From Nitrospinota bacterium (GTDB lineage: Bacteria > Nitrospinota_A > UBA7883 > JACRLM01): 9,476 bases of DNA. The translations under genes were made by a program, and so were the position numbers. This document shows positions 1 to 6,744 of the stretch, in pieces (position 1 is the stretch's first letter; every line of letters begins with the position of its first letter). The DNA lies in assembly GCA_015231995.1 (NCBI GenBank), contig JADGAO010000127.1, positions 1-9,476 on the forward strand. Reading direction: 5' to 3'. The notes beneath the pieces are model-generated. The model saw nothing but the letters and a program-made list of their open reading frames with translations. It was not told the DNA's origin and did no database searches.

Positions 1-1338
1 GTACTGCAGGTTGTCGGCGAACCCGTCCATCGCGGAGGCCATCTGGCCTATCTCGTCGCTACGGCCCAGGTTGAGCCGCTCTTCCAGATGCCCCTTGCCC
101 ATTTCCTCGATCATCCCGATGACGCGGCCCATCGGCTGTGTGACGGCCCTTGTCACGATGATCGTCGGGATTATCCCCACAATCAGCGCCATGAAAATGA
201 GGATCGCCGACGCGGTTCCCGCTTCTGTGAACAGCGTGTCGGCGCGGGCGCCCACTTGTTCCATACCTCCGCTGATATTCGATTGTATATCCCCAACCGC
301 TTTGCCCATTCGGGCCGAAGTGCCCTCTACATCCGCCACGCGCTTTACAAATTCGCGTAAAGACTTGTGGTACTCGTCGGAGTTGCTTACCAGCGTAATG
401 TTCGCTTCGTCCTGTTTATCCCTTACGGATTTGACGAGGGACATGTAACCGGCAAACGAGTCCGCCAGACTCTCCAGGTCTTTGAACTTTTTTTCCGCAT
501 GGAAACGGGCCTTGTATCCTTCGGTATCGCGAAGGTCGTCTATCCCTCCCTTGAAACGGGAGTCCTTCTCGTGTTCGGAGAAATGGGTGAGCACACGGAA
601 CATATTCTCCGCGTTCTTGTCGGTCTTGGCGTAAGCGGCCTCGGCGTCCCTGTGGGCTTCAAGCAGGGCGTTGAGATCTTTGCTGTATTCCTGCACGGCC
701 TTCCCGATGGAGTTGAGGGCGGGCATGTCGGAGTCGTCCAGGTATTTATTGGCGCTGATGACCTTGAAATCCTCAGCGTATTCGCTGATGAGCGCTTTTA
801 TCTCCTTGACCTGAGTCTCCTTGAATGTCTCGCTTTTGCCGCCATAGAGCATGATGTCGGCCTGGGCGGACTTCAACTCGAAAATCATCGTTTCCAGTTC
901 CAGGAACTGGAGGTTGAGAGTGGAAACACCGGTTAGCCTGTCTATGTAGATGTAGGCGGATATTCCCAGTATCAAGGCGAGGGCTATCAGGCTTCCGTGG
1001 CTGTTGTAGAGTTTAATCTTCAGGCTCAACCGTTTGCCCGCCGCGCCGAACGACACAGCCAGCGGGGCGGCCACAAGGGCCGCGACGGCGATTATTATTA
1101 TCCAGAACGTGTATGAGAAAGAGGCCTTTTTCCCTCCCGCGACTTTTTCCTGGGCTTTCCCGGCGCGCAGGCGCAGGGGGTCGGCAGACAGGGTTCTAAG
1201 GCTGTCATCATCGGCGACAGATAACAGCGCCGATGAAAACTGCGTCACCTCTTTGGCTGAACCGTTCTCAACGGAATACGCGACAGGAGCCGTGAAAAGG
1301 AGAAGGGCAAACATAGCGGCGAACGAGAATTTCTTCAT
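1..1338 (-). CDS. Methyl-accepting chemotaxis-type transmembrane receptor (N-terminal part, runs off the left edge)
   Basis: Reading the minus strand from ATG at 1338 gives 446 codons without a stop to the window edge. Visible layout: signal-peptide-like segment (residues 1-21, MKKFSFAAMF start), short polar stretch (22-74), hydrophobic helix (about 75-98), basic loop (99-115, GKRLSLKIK), second helix (116-132), about 245 polar, helix-rich residues (133-376), third helix (377-396), then a HAMP domain (397-446) with the VTQPMGRVIG start and a DEIGQMA motif. A HAMP after a periplasmic helical sensor is typical of chemoreceptors; histidine kinases and guanylate cyclases share it, and the signalling module is outside the window. 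The sensor length would suit a helical bimodular (HBM) or four-helix-bundle domain, but I cannot confirm it. The inferred role is to sense an external ligand and signal to CheA. The Shine-Dalgarno is weak (AAGG about 10 bases upstream). The N-terminal extension before the usual first helix is unusual. Confidence 0.8.
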   Translation of the reverse strand, partial: MKKFSFAAMFALLLFTAPVAYSVENGSAKEVTQFSSALLSVADDDSLRTLSADPLRLRAGKAQEKVAGGKKASFSYTFWIIIIAVAALVAAPLAVSFGAAGKRLSLKIKLYNSHGSLIALALILGISAYIYIDRLTGVSTLNLQFLELETMIFELKSAQADIMLYGGKSETFKETQVKEIKALISEYAEDFKVISANKYLDDSDMPALNSIGKAVQEYSKDLNALLEAHRDAEAAYAKTDKNAENMFRVLTHFSEHEKDSRFKGGIDDLRDTEGYKARFHAEKKFKDLESLADSFAGYMSLVKSVRDKQDEANITLVSNSDEYHKSLREFVKRVADVEGTSARMGKAVGDIQSNISGGMEQVGARADTLFTEAGTASAILIFMALIVGIIPTIIVTRAVTQPMGRVIGMIEEMGKGHLEERLNLGRSDEIGQMASAMDGFADNLQY

Positions 1339-1401
1339 CTGCGCTAACCTTGTTGAAAGTTGAAGTAATGAGAAACTGGGCAAATGCGGCTTGAATTGCA
1401 T

Positions 1402-1430
1402 AATCTAATTTGCCGTCACCCGAAAATCAA
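1402..1430 (-). promoter_or_regulatory. Candidate sigma-70 promoter for the chemoreceptor gene
   Basis: On the minus strand, TTGATT (1430-1425) and TAGATT (1407-1402) are separated by exactly 17 bases. Each matches four of six consensus positions. Transcription would begin near 1395, giving a leader of about 55-60 bases before the ATG at 1338. I saw no sigma-28 (TAAA-N15-GCCGATAA) motif, which many chemotaxis genes use. The call rests on pattern only. Confidence 0.35.
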
Positions 1431-1683
1431 GAAGATATTCATATAAAATGATAATAAAAATCTTAGCCTCGATTGCAGGACTGTAACGGCGGGGTGACAC
1501 GCCCTTCGTCATTTGCGTATTTGACGCCATAGAGGCTCTGGGCGAGTTGAAGCGCCGCGTGTCAGCGATAGAAGCATTAACGTTTGGCAAGGGTTGGGCC
1601 GCTGATTTTCGCATATTTTTCGGATCGCAGGCAGGTTGGCAGGCCTATTTGCCCCGATATCTCTGATTAAGCGTAATTTTCGC

Positions 1684-1712
1684 TTGACTCCAGGGGCGAA
1701 TTTTAGGACTAT
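1684..1712 (+). promoter_or_regulatory. Candidate promoter for tRNA-Val and possibly the infC operon
   Basis: A good -35 box, TTGACT (1684-1689), is followed after 17 bases by a poor -10, GACTAT (1707-1712); an alternative TATTAA at 1710-1715 has too long a spacer. Transcription would start near 1719, about 10 bases before the tRNA, a normal leader length. I saw no better promoter between the tRNA and infC, so this one may also drive the translation genes. Confidence 0.35.
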
Positions 1713-1728
1713 TAAAAGTTCGAGGATT

Positions 1729-1803
1729 GGGCGCGTAGCTCAGGGGGAGAGCGCTTGCTTGACACGCAAGAGGTCGGTGGTTCGATACCACCCGTGCCCA
1801 CCA
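1729..1803 (+). tRNA. tRNA-Val (anticodon GAC), CCA encoded
   Basis: A full cloverleaf can be drawn. The acceptor stem GGGCGCG pairs with CGTGCCC with one G-U pair. The D arm is GCTC/GAGC with a seven-base loop. The anticodon stem CTTGC/GCAAG encloses the loop TTGACAC, whose GAC anticodon (1761-1763) reads the valine codons GUC and GUU. The T arm is GGTGG-TTCGATA-CCACC. The discriminator A (1800) is followed by an encoded CCA (1801-1803). The gene lies 92 bases before the preferred infC start on the same strand, so one transcript could carry both, with RNase P and 3' processing releasing the tRNA. Confidence 0.96.
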
Positions 1804-1813
1804 TTGTTTGCAC

Positions 1814-1834
1814 TGCGCCTGGAGCGCATGTTTT
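1814..1834 (+). terminator. Weak hairpin with TTTT between tRNA-Val and infC
   Basis: TGCGC (1814-1818) pairs with GCGCA (1824-1828) around the five-base loop CTGGA, and four T residues follow at 1831-1834 after a two-base gap. Five pairs and a four-base U-tract make a poor intrinsic terminator. It could cause partial termination after the tRNA, guide processing, or mean nothing. Confidence 0.25.
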
Positions 1835-1882
1835 AACTGGGACGGAAAGCTCGTTATGACCGGGAGCGCCGTCGCGATAGAT

Positions 1883-1898
1883 GGAGGTTTTCCGTATT
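1883..1898 (+). promoter_or_regulatory. Shine-Dalgarno sequence and ATT start of infC
   Basis: GGAGG at 1883-1887 lies eight bases before ATT at 1896-1898, an ideal spacing. The G of the only nearby in-frame ATG (1881-1883) is the first base of this GGAGG, and that ATG has no properly placed ribosome site of its own (the nearest purine run, GGGAG at 1862-1866, is 14 bases away). Known biology supports the choice: infC in Escherichia coli starts at AUU, and IF3 represses its own translation by discriminating against such codons. Confidence 0.75.
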
Positions 1899-2495
1899 AA
1901 GCAGTTAAGGATCAACAACCAGATCAGGTCCCGTGAAGTGATGGTTGTGGGCGCCGAGGGGAGCCAGCTTGGCGTAATGTCGGTGGATGAGGCTATCGGT
2001 CATGCGTTAGAGGCGGAGATGGATTTGGTGGAGGTTTCTCCAAACTCCAATCCACCCGTGTGCAAGATAATGGACTACGGTAAATTCAAGTACCGGCAGA
2101 ACAAAAAAGCGCATGACGCGAAAAAGAAGCAGAAAATAATAAAGATAAAAGAAGTTAAGACGACGCCCGGCACAGAAGAGCACGACTATCAGTTCAAGCT
2201 CAGCCACGCAAAGAGGTTTTTGGCCGATGGCGACAAGGTGAAGGTCGCGGTCTTCTTCCGTGGCCGGGAGATAACGCATACGGAGCTGGGTTTAAGACTG
2301 CTTAAAAGGTTCGAAGAAGACCTGCGCGAAGACGGCGTGCTGGAGCAGGAAGCAAGGCAGGAGGGAAGGAACCTCCATATTATTTTCGCTCCCAAGCCGG
2401 TCGCAGACGTGAAGAAGGTCAGGCAAAAGGATGGCGACGTCGCTGGCGACGAAGCGTCCACAACGGATAATAGCGAGACGGAAGGAGCTGTTTGA
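1896..2495 (+). CDS. infC: Translation initiation factor IF-3
   Basis: IF3 binds the 30S subunit, blocks premature joining with 50S and proofreads the start codon and initiator tRNA. With the ATT start the product is 199 residues; the ATG at 1881 would add five. The N-terminal domain opens with RINNQIRSREV and has the signature SPNSNPPVCKIMDYGKFKY (48-66). A lysine-rich linker (67-88) joins it to the C-terminal 30S-binding domain, with KEVKTTPGTEEHDYQFK (85-101) and FFRGREITHTELG (120-132). About 28 residues beyond the PKP motif form an acidic, low-complexity tail longer than usual for the family. The product heads the infC-rpmI-rplT-pheS-pheT cluster, with tRNA-Val upstream rather than the thrS often found there. 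Autoregulation through the ATT start is likely but inferred. Confidence 0.97.
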   Translation: MKQLRINNQIRSREVMVVGAEGSQLGVMSVDEAIGHALEAEMDLVEVSPNSNPPVCKIMDYGKFKYRQNKKAHDAKKKQKIIKIKEVKTTPGTEEHDYQFKLSHAKRFLADGDKVKVAVFFRGREITHTELGLRLLKRFEEDLREDGVLEQEARQEGRNLHIIFAPKPVADVKKVRQKDGDVAGDEASTTDNSETEGAV

Positions 2496-2498
2496 AAA

Positions 2499-2693
2499 GT
2501 GTTAAAGACTCATAAGGGAGCCGCCAAGCGGTTCAGGGTTACAGGGTCGGGCAAAGTGAAGCATAAGAAGGCTTTCCTTCGCCACATCCTGACGAAGAAG
2601 TCCTCCAAGGGCAAGCGCAAGCTTCGCCAGGCCGGCATGGTTGACAAGGCCGATATCAAGTCAATTAAAGGAATGCTTCCCTACTCCTTCTAG
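2499..2693 (+). CDS. rpmI: Large ribosomal subunit protein bL35
   Basis: This 64-residue, highly basic protein has the L35 pattern throughout: KTHKGAAKRFRVTGSGK near the N-terminus, HILTKKSSKGKRKLRQ in the middle and KGMLPYSF at the end. It is a component of the 50S subunit. The start is GTG at 2499, with GGAG (2484-2487) 11 bases upstream inside the end of infC. The infC stop is only three bases before it, so translation is probably coupled. The usual MPKIK opening is shortened here to MLK, and no alternative start restores it. Length is normal for the family. Confidence 0.96.
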   Translation: MLKTHKGAAKRFRVTGSGKVKHKKAFLRHILTKKSSKGKRKLRQAGMVDKADIKSIKGMLPYSF

Positions 2694-2728
2694 GATGCGG
2701 GACGTTTTATAACGGGAGATAACGTAAG

Positions 2729-3100
2729 ATGCCGAGGTCTACAAACAATCCTGCTTCGAGAGACCGCAGGAAAAAAATGCTTAAGATGGCCAGTGGCTAT
2801 TTTGGAGCGCGCGGAAGCCAGTACCAGAAAGCCAAAGAGGCCGTCACCCACGCCCTTAAATACGCCTACCGCGACAGGCGCGCGCGCAAGCGTAATTTCA
2901 GGTCGTTGTGGATCGTCAGGATCAACGCCGCCACTCGCGCCGTTGGGATGTCCTATTCCAGGTTCATCGAAGGCCTCACGAAGGCCAACGTGAGCGTGGA
3001 CAGGAAAATCATGGCCGACCTCGCGGTTAAGGAGCCTGCGGCCTTTTTGAAGCTCGTCGAGATAGCGAAGAAAACGTTGGGCGAGGCCAAAGCCGCCTGA
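2729..3100 (+). CDS. rplT: Large ribosomal subunit protein bL20
   Basis: L20 binds 23S rRNA early in 50S assembly and in known bacteria represses its own operon by binding mRNA that mimics its rRNA site. The 123-residue product shows the basic N-terminal extension (DRRKKMLKMASGYFGARGSQ, residues 11-30), the AYRDRRARKRNFRSLWIVRI core (45-64), MSYSRFIEGL (74-83) and VDRKIMADLAVKEPAAF (91-107). The start ATG has GGGAG (2714-2718) ten bases upstream. Residues 3-9 (RSTNNPA) differ from the common RVKRGV opening, and the end is slightly extended (KKTLGEAKAA). It lies 35 bases after rpmI, and its stop codon sits in a small hairpin. Confidence 0.97.
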   Translation: MPRSTNNPASRDRRKKMLKMASGYFGARGSQYQKAKEAVTHALKYAYRDRRARKRNFRSLWIVRINAATRAVGMSYSRFIEGLTKANVSVDRKIMADLAVKEPAAFLKLVEIAKKTLGEAKAA

Positions 3101-3116
3101 CTTTTCGTTAAAAGTC
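3099..3116 (+). promoter_or_regulatory. Perfect hairpin overlapping the rplT stop codon
   Basis: GACTTTT (3099-3105) and AAAAGTC (3110-3116) are perfect inverted repeats around the four-base loop CGTT. The stem includes the last two bases of the rplT TGA. It ends six bases before the stronger terminator hairpin at 3122, making a tandem pair. Its AAAAG arm could instead pair with CTTTT at the start of the terminator U-tract (3157-3161). Terminating ribosomes would cover this stem, so a link between rplT translation and pheS transcription is possible but inferred. Confidence 0.45.
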
Positions 3117-3121
3117 TATCG

Positions 3122-3164
3122 AAGGTTTGCGGTACTGCCCCGGCGGAGCCGCGAACCTTTTTTT
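3122..3164 (+). terminator. Intrinsic terminator or attenuator between rplT and pheS
   Basis: An 11-pair stem (AAGGTTTGCGG, 3122-3132, with CCGCGAACCTT, 3149-3159; one T-G pair) closes a 16-base loop and runs into T residues through 3164. This is a textbook Rho-independent terminator shape. It ends seven bases before the first pheS ATG, and no separate promoter is visible after it, so pheST must be reached by readthrough or regulated antitermination. The E. coli pheST operon has an attenuator with a phenylalanine-rich leader peptide; I see no leader reading frame here, so any control must work differently. Confidence 0.75.
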
Positions 3165-3170
3165 ATTTGG

Positions 3171-4211
3171 ATGGGTATGGGCGATATTTCGATCTCTGGA
3201 GAGCTTGACCGCCTCAAGTCCGAATCGCTGGCGCAGATAGCCTCTGCCGGTTCTATGGACGATGTGGAAAAGCTCCGGGTCTTTTTGTTGGGCCGCAAGG
3301 GTGAGATCACCTCCCGTTTAAAAACGCTCTCGTCGCTTTCGCAGGAGGAGCGTCCCGCCGCCGGAGCCGCGCTCAACGCGGTGAAAAACTCTATTGAAGA
3401 GGCCCTCTCCGAACGCGCCTCGTCCATGAAGAAAAAAGAGGTCACGGAACGCCTGGAACGCGAAGAATTCGACGTCACGCTTCCCGGCAGGCCGGTGGGC
3501 GACGGCGGCTTCCATCCAATCGGCGCGGTGATGGACGAACTGATTGGCATATTTCAGGAACTCGGTTTTTCCGTAGTGGAAGGGCCGGAGATCGAGACGG
3601 ACGAATACAACTTCCAGATGCTCAATTTCCCAGACGACCATCCCGCGCGGGACATGCAGGACACTTTCTATGTCCAGAACGGCGCGAGGCTTTTACGCAC
3701 GCACACGTCGCCTGTGCAGATACACGCCATGCTTAAACGTAAACCGCCGCTATCCGTTATCGCGCCGGGCAGGGTTTACAGGTGCGATTCGGACATAACG
3801 CATTCCCCGGTCTTCCATCAGTTGGAAGGCTTCCATATCGCTAAGGATGTAAACTTCGGCCACCTCAAAGGGATACTGGAGCTTTTCATCCACAGGCTTT
3901 ACGGCAAAAACACAAAGCTCAGGTTCCGCCCGAGCTTCTTCCCGTTCACCGAGCCGTCGGCGGAAGTGGACGTAAGTTGCCAGATATGCAGTGGGAAGGG
4001 TTGCAGGGTTTGCAAAGGCTCCGGCTGGCTGGAGATTCTTGGGGCCGGGATGATAGATCCCAACGTCCTTAAAGCGGTCGGCTACGATTCGGAAAAATGG
4101 ACAGGGTTTGCGTTCGGTATGGGTATCGAGCGCGTGGCCATGCTCAAGTACGGGATTGACGACATCCGACTGCTGTACGAAAACGACATCAAATTTATTT
4201 CGCAGTTTTAA
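3171..4211 (+). CDS. pheS: Phenylalanine--tRNA ligase alpha subunit
   Basis: This is the catalytic subunit of the cytoplasmic alpha2-beta2 enzyme that charges tRNA-Phe. The 346-residue product has the N-terminal coiled-coil arm that contacts tRNA (about 10-95), then the class II catalytic core: motif 1 region with GPEIETDEYNFQMLN (138-152) and ARDMQDTFYV (159-168), RTHTSPVQ (176-183), motif 2 with RVYRCDSDITHSPVFHQLEG (201-220), the FPFTEPSAEVDVSC strand (257-270) and motif 3 GFAFGMGIERVAML (312-325). Four cysteines, C270, C273, C278 and C281, form a small CxxC-x4-CxxC knuckle, which I recall from PheS of several bacterial groups and which may bind zinc. ATG codons at 3171 and 3177 are both possible; neither has a Shine-Dalgarno sequence because the terminator U-tract lies directly upstream. 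pheT follows after two bases. Confidence 0.97.
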   Translation: MGMGDISISGELDRLKSESLAQIASAGSMDDVEKLRVFLLGRKGEITSRLKTLSSLSQEERPAAGAALNAVKNSIEEALSERASSMKKKEVTERLEREEFDVTLPGRPVGDGGFHPIGAVMDELIGIFQELGFSVVEGPEIETDEYNFQMLNFPDDHPARDMQDTFYVQNGARLLRTHTSPVQIHAMLKRKPPLSVIAPGRVYRCDSDITHSPVFHQLEGFHIAKDVNFGHLKGILELFIHRLYGKNTKLRFRPSFFPFTEPSAEVDVSCQICSGKGCRVCKGSGWLEILGAGMIDPNVLKAVGYDSEKWTGFAFGMGIERVAMLKYGIDDIRLLYENDIKFISQF

Positions 4212-4213
4212 AC

Positions 4214-6607
4214 ATGCTTATATCGTATCTTTGGCTTAAAGAACTGGTTGATTTCGACCTTTCGCCGGAGGAGCTTGCGCATACCCTGACCGGGCTTGGT
4301 CTTGAGACTGTAATCCGTGACGACCGCCGAGGTTGGCATAAGGATATCGTTATCGGACTGGTGAAAGAGGTGATCCTCCATCCCAACGCGGACAAGTTGC
4401 GTATTTGCACTGTGGACGCAGGGGGAGTTGATAAAAAAATCGTCTGTGGCGCGCCAAACGTCGCCGCTGGGCAATTCGTGCCCGTCGCATTGCCTGGAAC
4501 CGTTCTTCCCGATGGGTTGAAAATCGAACCCCGGAAGGTTCGAGGGGAGTTCTCGGAGGGAATGATCTGTTCCGAGGCGGAGCTGAAACTTTCCGAAGAC
4601 CACGATGGGATAATGGTTCTCGAAGGGAAACTCAAACCGGGCGAGAAACTCGCCGACAGGTTCGAGGTTTGCGATGTGATTCTGGAGACCGATCTTACGC
4701 CCAACCGTGGCGACTGTCTGAACATGATCGGTATCGCGCGGGAAGTTTCTGCGGCTGTGGGCGGTTCGTTGAAAAAACCGACTGCGCCTATCACCGAATC
4801 GAATGAGGATATCGGCAAGTCCGCTAGCGTGGAAATAACCGCGCCGGAATTCTGCCCCCGTTACACGGCGCGGATGATAAAAGGCGTGAAGGTTGGGCCA
4901 TCGCCTTTCTGGATGCGCCGCAGGCTTATGGCTCTTGGCGTGCGGCCCATCAACAACATCGTGGACATCACCAACTATGTCCTTATGGAGACGGGGCATC
5001 CCCTGCACGCTTTCGACCATTCCGAAATCAGAGGCTCAAAAATAATAGTCCGCAAAGCTGGAGACGGCGAGCGTTTCACGACGCTGGATGGCAAAGAGCG
5101 GACGCTCAACCCCGGCAATCTTGTCATAGCCGACGGGGAGCGGGCCGTTGCTTTGGCTGGGGTGATGGGGGGGCTTAATTCCGAGGTTAAAGCCACCACG
5201 CGTGACGTATTGCTGGAGGCCGCTTTTTTCGCTCCATCATGCATCCGCAGGACAGCCAAGGCGCTTGGAATATCGTCGGAGTCGTCGTACAGGTTCGAAC
5301 GCGGAACGGATGTCGAGGGCCTGCTATATGCTTCAGACCGCGCCACAAGCCTTCTTCAGACATTAGGCGGCGGCGAGGTTTCCAAGGGCAGGGTGGATGT
5401 CTATCCAAACCCTGTCTCGAAAAAGGTGGCCACGCTTCGTTTCGCGCGGCTGAATTCCATTCTTGGAATCACTGTCGGAAAAGAGATCGCCACCGGTATC
5501 CTGCAAAGGCTAGAACTGGATGTTAAACGCCAGGACGAAAACTCCGTCACCGTCGAGGTTCCACATTTCCGTTTCGATCTGGAACGTGAGATTGACCTGA
5601 TAGAAGAAGTTGCCCGTCATAACGGTTACGACAAGCTGATAACGTCCATCCCGCAAGTGGCCGCAGGCGATGTGGAGGAGGATGTCTGCTTTAACATCAG
5701 GCGCGTCTTGAGAAGGCATCTGCGAGCCATCGGCATGTACGAAGGTGTGCGATACACCTTCATAAGCCTGCCTGACCTCGACAAGATAAGGTTGTCGGGC
5801 GACCATCCCCTGCGAGCTGTCGTGCCGATAGACAATCCGCTTTCGTCCGAATGGACGCATATGCGTCCGACGTTAATTCCGGGCCTCGTATCCTCGGCGC
5901 GGGAGGCTGTGGACATGCGGTTTTTCGAGATAGGCAAAGTGTTCGCTGTAAGAGGGAAGGGCGAGGCCCCCTCCGAGAGGTGGAAACTTGGCGGGATGAT
6001 TTCGGAAATCGTGAAGACCGGGATATGGAGCGGCAGGGCGGGCAAACGCGATTTTTATCATCTCAAAGGCGTCGTCCAATCTGTTTTGGATTTTCTGGGA
6101 ATCGGGGGCGTCTGTGCGTTGAGTCCGTCGGATCATCCCTTTTATTATCCTAAACGGCAGTCGGACATCATCATAAACGGCAGGGCTGTCGGCCATTTCG
6201 GGCAGATACATCCAGAGACTCTCGAATCGTACTCTGTTCCTCAGGAGATTTTTGTTTTCGAGATAGACCTTGACGGTTTGGCGGCGGTGAAACCTGCGCC
6301 GAAGATTTATTCGCAGTTGTCGCGGTTCCCATCTGTCAAACGGGACATCGCCCTTGTGGTGGACACGTCGGTGACCTGCGAAAGTCTGATATATTCCATA
6401 CGAAGCCACGGCGCGCCCTACGCCCGTGAGGTGGAGGCGTTCGACATCTACCGAGGGGAGCGGCTGGGGGCCGATAAGAAGAGCCTCGCCTTTTTTATGG
6501 AGTTCCGCGACGACACGCGGACGCTGACGGACGAAGAGGCCGACCGTATTTTCGAGAAGATCGTCGTCGGCGTTAAGGAAGATTGCGGAGCTCAGTTGCG
6601 GGCCTGA
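4214..6607 (+). CDS. pheT: Phenylalanine--tRNA ligase beta subunit
   Basis: PheT is the tRNA-recognition and editing subunit that pairs with PheS. The 797-residue length is normal for the long bacterial form. Domains in order: N-terminal B1 (MLISYLWLKELVDF), EMAP-II-like tRNA-binding fold (about 40-150, LHPNADKLRICTVDAGG), B3/B4 editing domain (about 215-390, including RPINNIVDITNYVLMETGHP, 244-263), B5 (about 405-475, with HFRFDLEREIDLIEEVARHN, 451-470), a catalytic-like core (about 495-690, NPLSSEWTHMRPTLIPGL) and a ferredoxin-fold anticodon-binding domain at the end (about 702-796, SRFPSVKRDIALVV). No key segment appears lost. The start is two bases after the pheS stop and has no Shine-Dalgarno sequence of its own, so translation is probably coupled to pheS. 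Confidence 0.97.
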   Translation: MLISYLWLKELVDFDLSPEELAHTLTGLGLETVIRDDRRGWHKDIVIGLVKEVILHPNADKLRICTVDAGGVDKKIVCGAPNVAAGQFVPVALPGTVLPDGLKIEPRKVRGEFSEGMICSEAELKLSEDHDGIMVLEGKLKPGEKLADRFEVCDVILETDLTPNRGDCLNMIGIAREVSAAVGGSLKKPTAPITESNEDIGKSASVEITAPEFCPRYTARMIKGVKVGPSPFWMRRRLMALGVRPINNIVDITNYVLMETGHPLHAFDHSEIRGSKIIVRKAGDGERFTTLDGKERTLNPGNLVIADGERAVALAGVMGGLNSEVKATTRDVLLEAAFFAPSCIRRTAKALGISSESSYRFERGTDVEGLLYASDRATSLLQTLGGGEVSKGRVDVYPNPVSKKVATLRFARLNSILGITVGKEIATGILQRLELDVKRQDENSVTVEVPHFRFDLEREIDLIEEVARHNGYDKLITSIPQVAAGDVEEDVCFNIRRVLRRHLRAIGMYEGVRYTFISLPDLDKIRLSGDHPLRAVVPIDNPLSSEWTHMRPTLIPGLVSSAREAVDMRFFEIGKVFAVRGKGEAPSERWKLGGMISEIVKTGIWSGRAGKRDFYHLKGVVQSVLDFLGIGGVCALSPSDHPFYYPKRQSDIIINGRAVGHFGQIHPETLESYSVPQEIFVFEIDLDGLAAVKPAPKIYSQLSRFPSVKRDIALVVDTSVTCESLIYSIRSHGAPYAREVEAFDIYRGERLGADKKSLAFFMEFRDDTRTLTDEEADRIFEKIVVGVKEDCGAQLRA

Positions 6608-6633
6608 AAAGGTTTTGAAGGACAACCGCCTGT

Positions 6634-6744
6634 TTGTCATTTTGAACGCAATATTGTCATTCTGAGCGCCAGCGAAGAATCCATCGAAAGAATGTTTTAT
6701 TCTACTTTGATCCTTCTGTCGCACAGGCTCCCTCAGGATGACAA
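6634..6744. repeat. Palindromic intergenic repeat with a duplicated left arm
   Basis: The outer ends TTGTCATTCTGAG (6654-6666) and CTCAGGATGACAA (6732-6744) are inverted repeats matching at 12 of 13 bases. Inside are further pairs: GAAGAATC (6674-6681) with GATCCTTC (6709-6716), and AGAAT (6689-6693) with ATTCT (6699-6703) around a GTTTT loop. The whole could fold into one long imperfect hairpin. Just before it, TTGTCATTTTGAACGC (6634-6649) repeats the left arm and its flank (14 of 16 matches, 20-base offset). From memory, elements starting GTCATTCTGAGCG and containing GCGAAGAATC occur in many copies between genes in several bacterial phyla. The repeat lies in the 3' gap between convergent units. 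No coding capacity is seen. Confidence 0.75.

Larger units (their letters stand above)
1339..1728. other. 390-base divergent intergenic region
   Basis: This gap separates the leftward receptor gene from the rightward tRNA-Val/infC unit. Apart from the two candidate promoters it holds no convincing gene. A 69-codon minus-strand frame (1405-1614) and a plus-strand frame open from 1487 to a TGA at 1664-1666 lack Shine-Dalgarno sequences and recognisable motifs. The section 1431-1475 is AT-rich. A perfect 5-base inverted repeat, AAGCG/CGCTT (1669-1685), overlaps the -35 element of the tRNA promoter; its meaning is unknown. Confidence 0.6.

Noticed and set aside
1405..1614. Minus-strand 69-codon frame upstream of the receptor gene
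   Set aside because: No ribosome site or motif, and it covers the candidate promoter of the receptor gene.
1487..1666. Plus-strand open frame of 59 codons before tRNA-Val, with a plausible-looking amino-acid mix
   Set aside because: It has no ATG and no Shine-Dalgarno sequence, I recognise no family, and an open frame of this length is expected by chance at this base composition.
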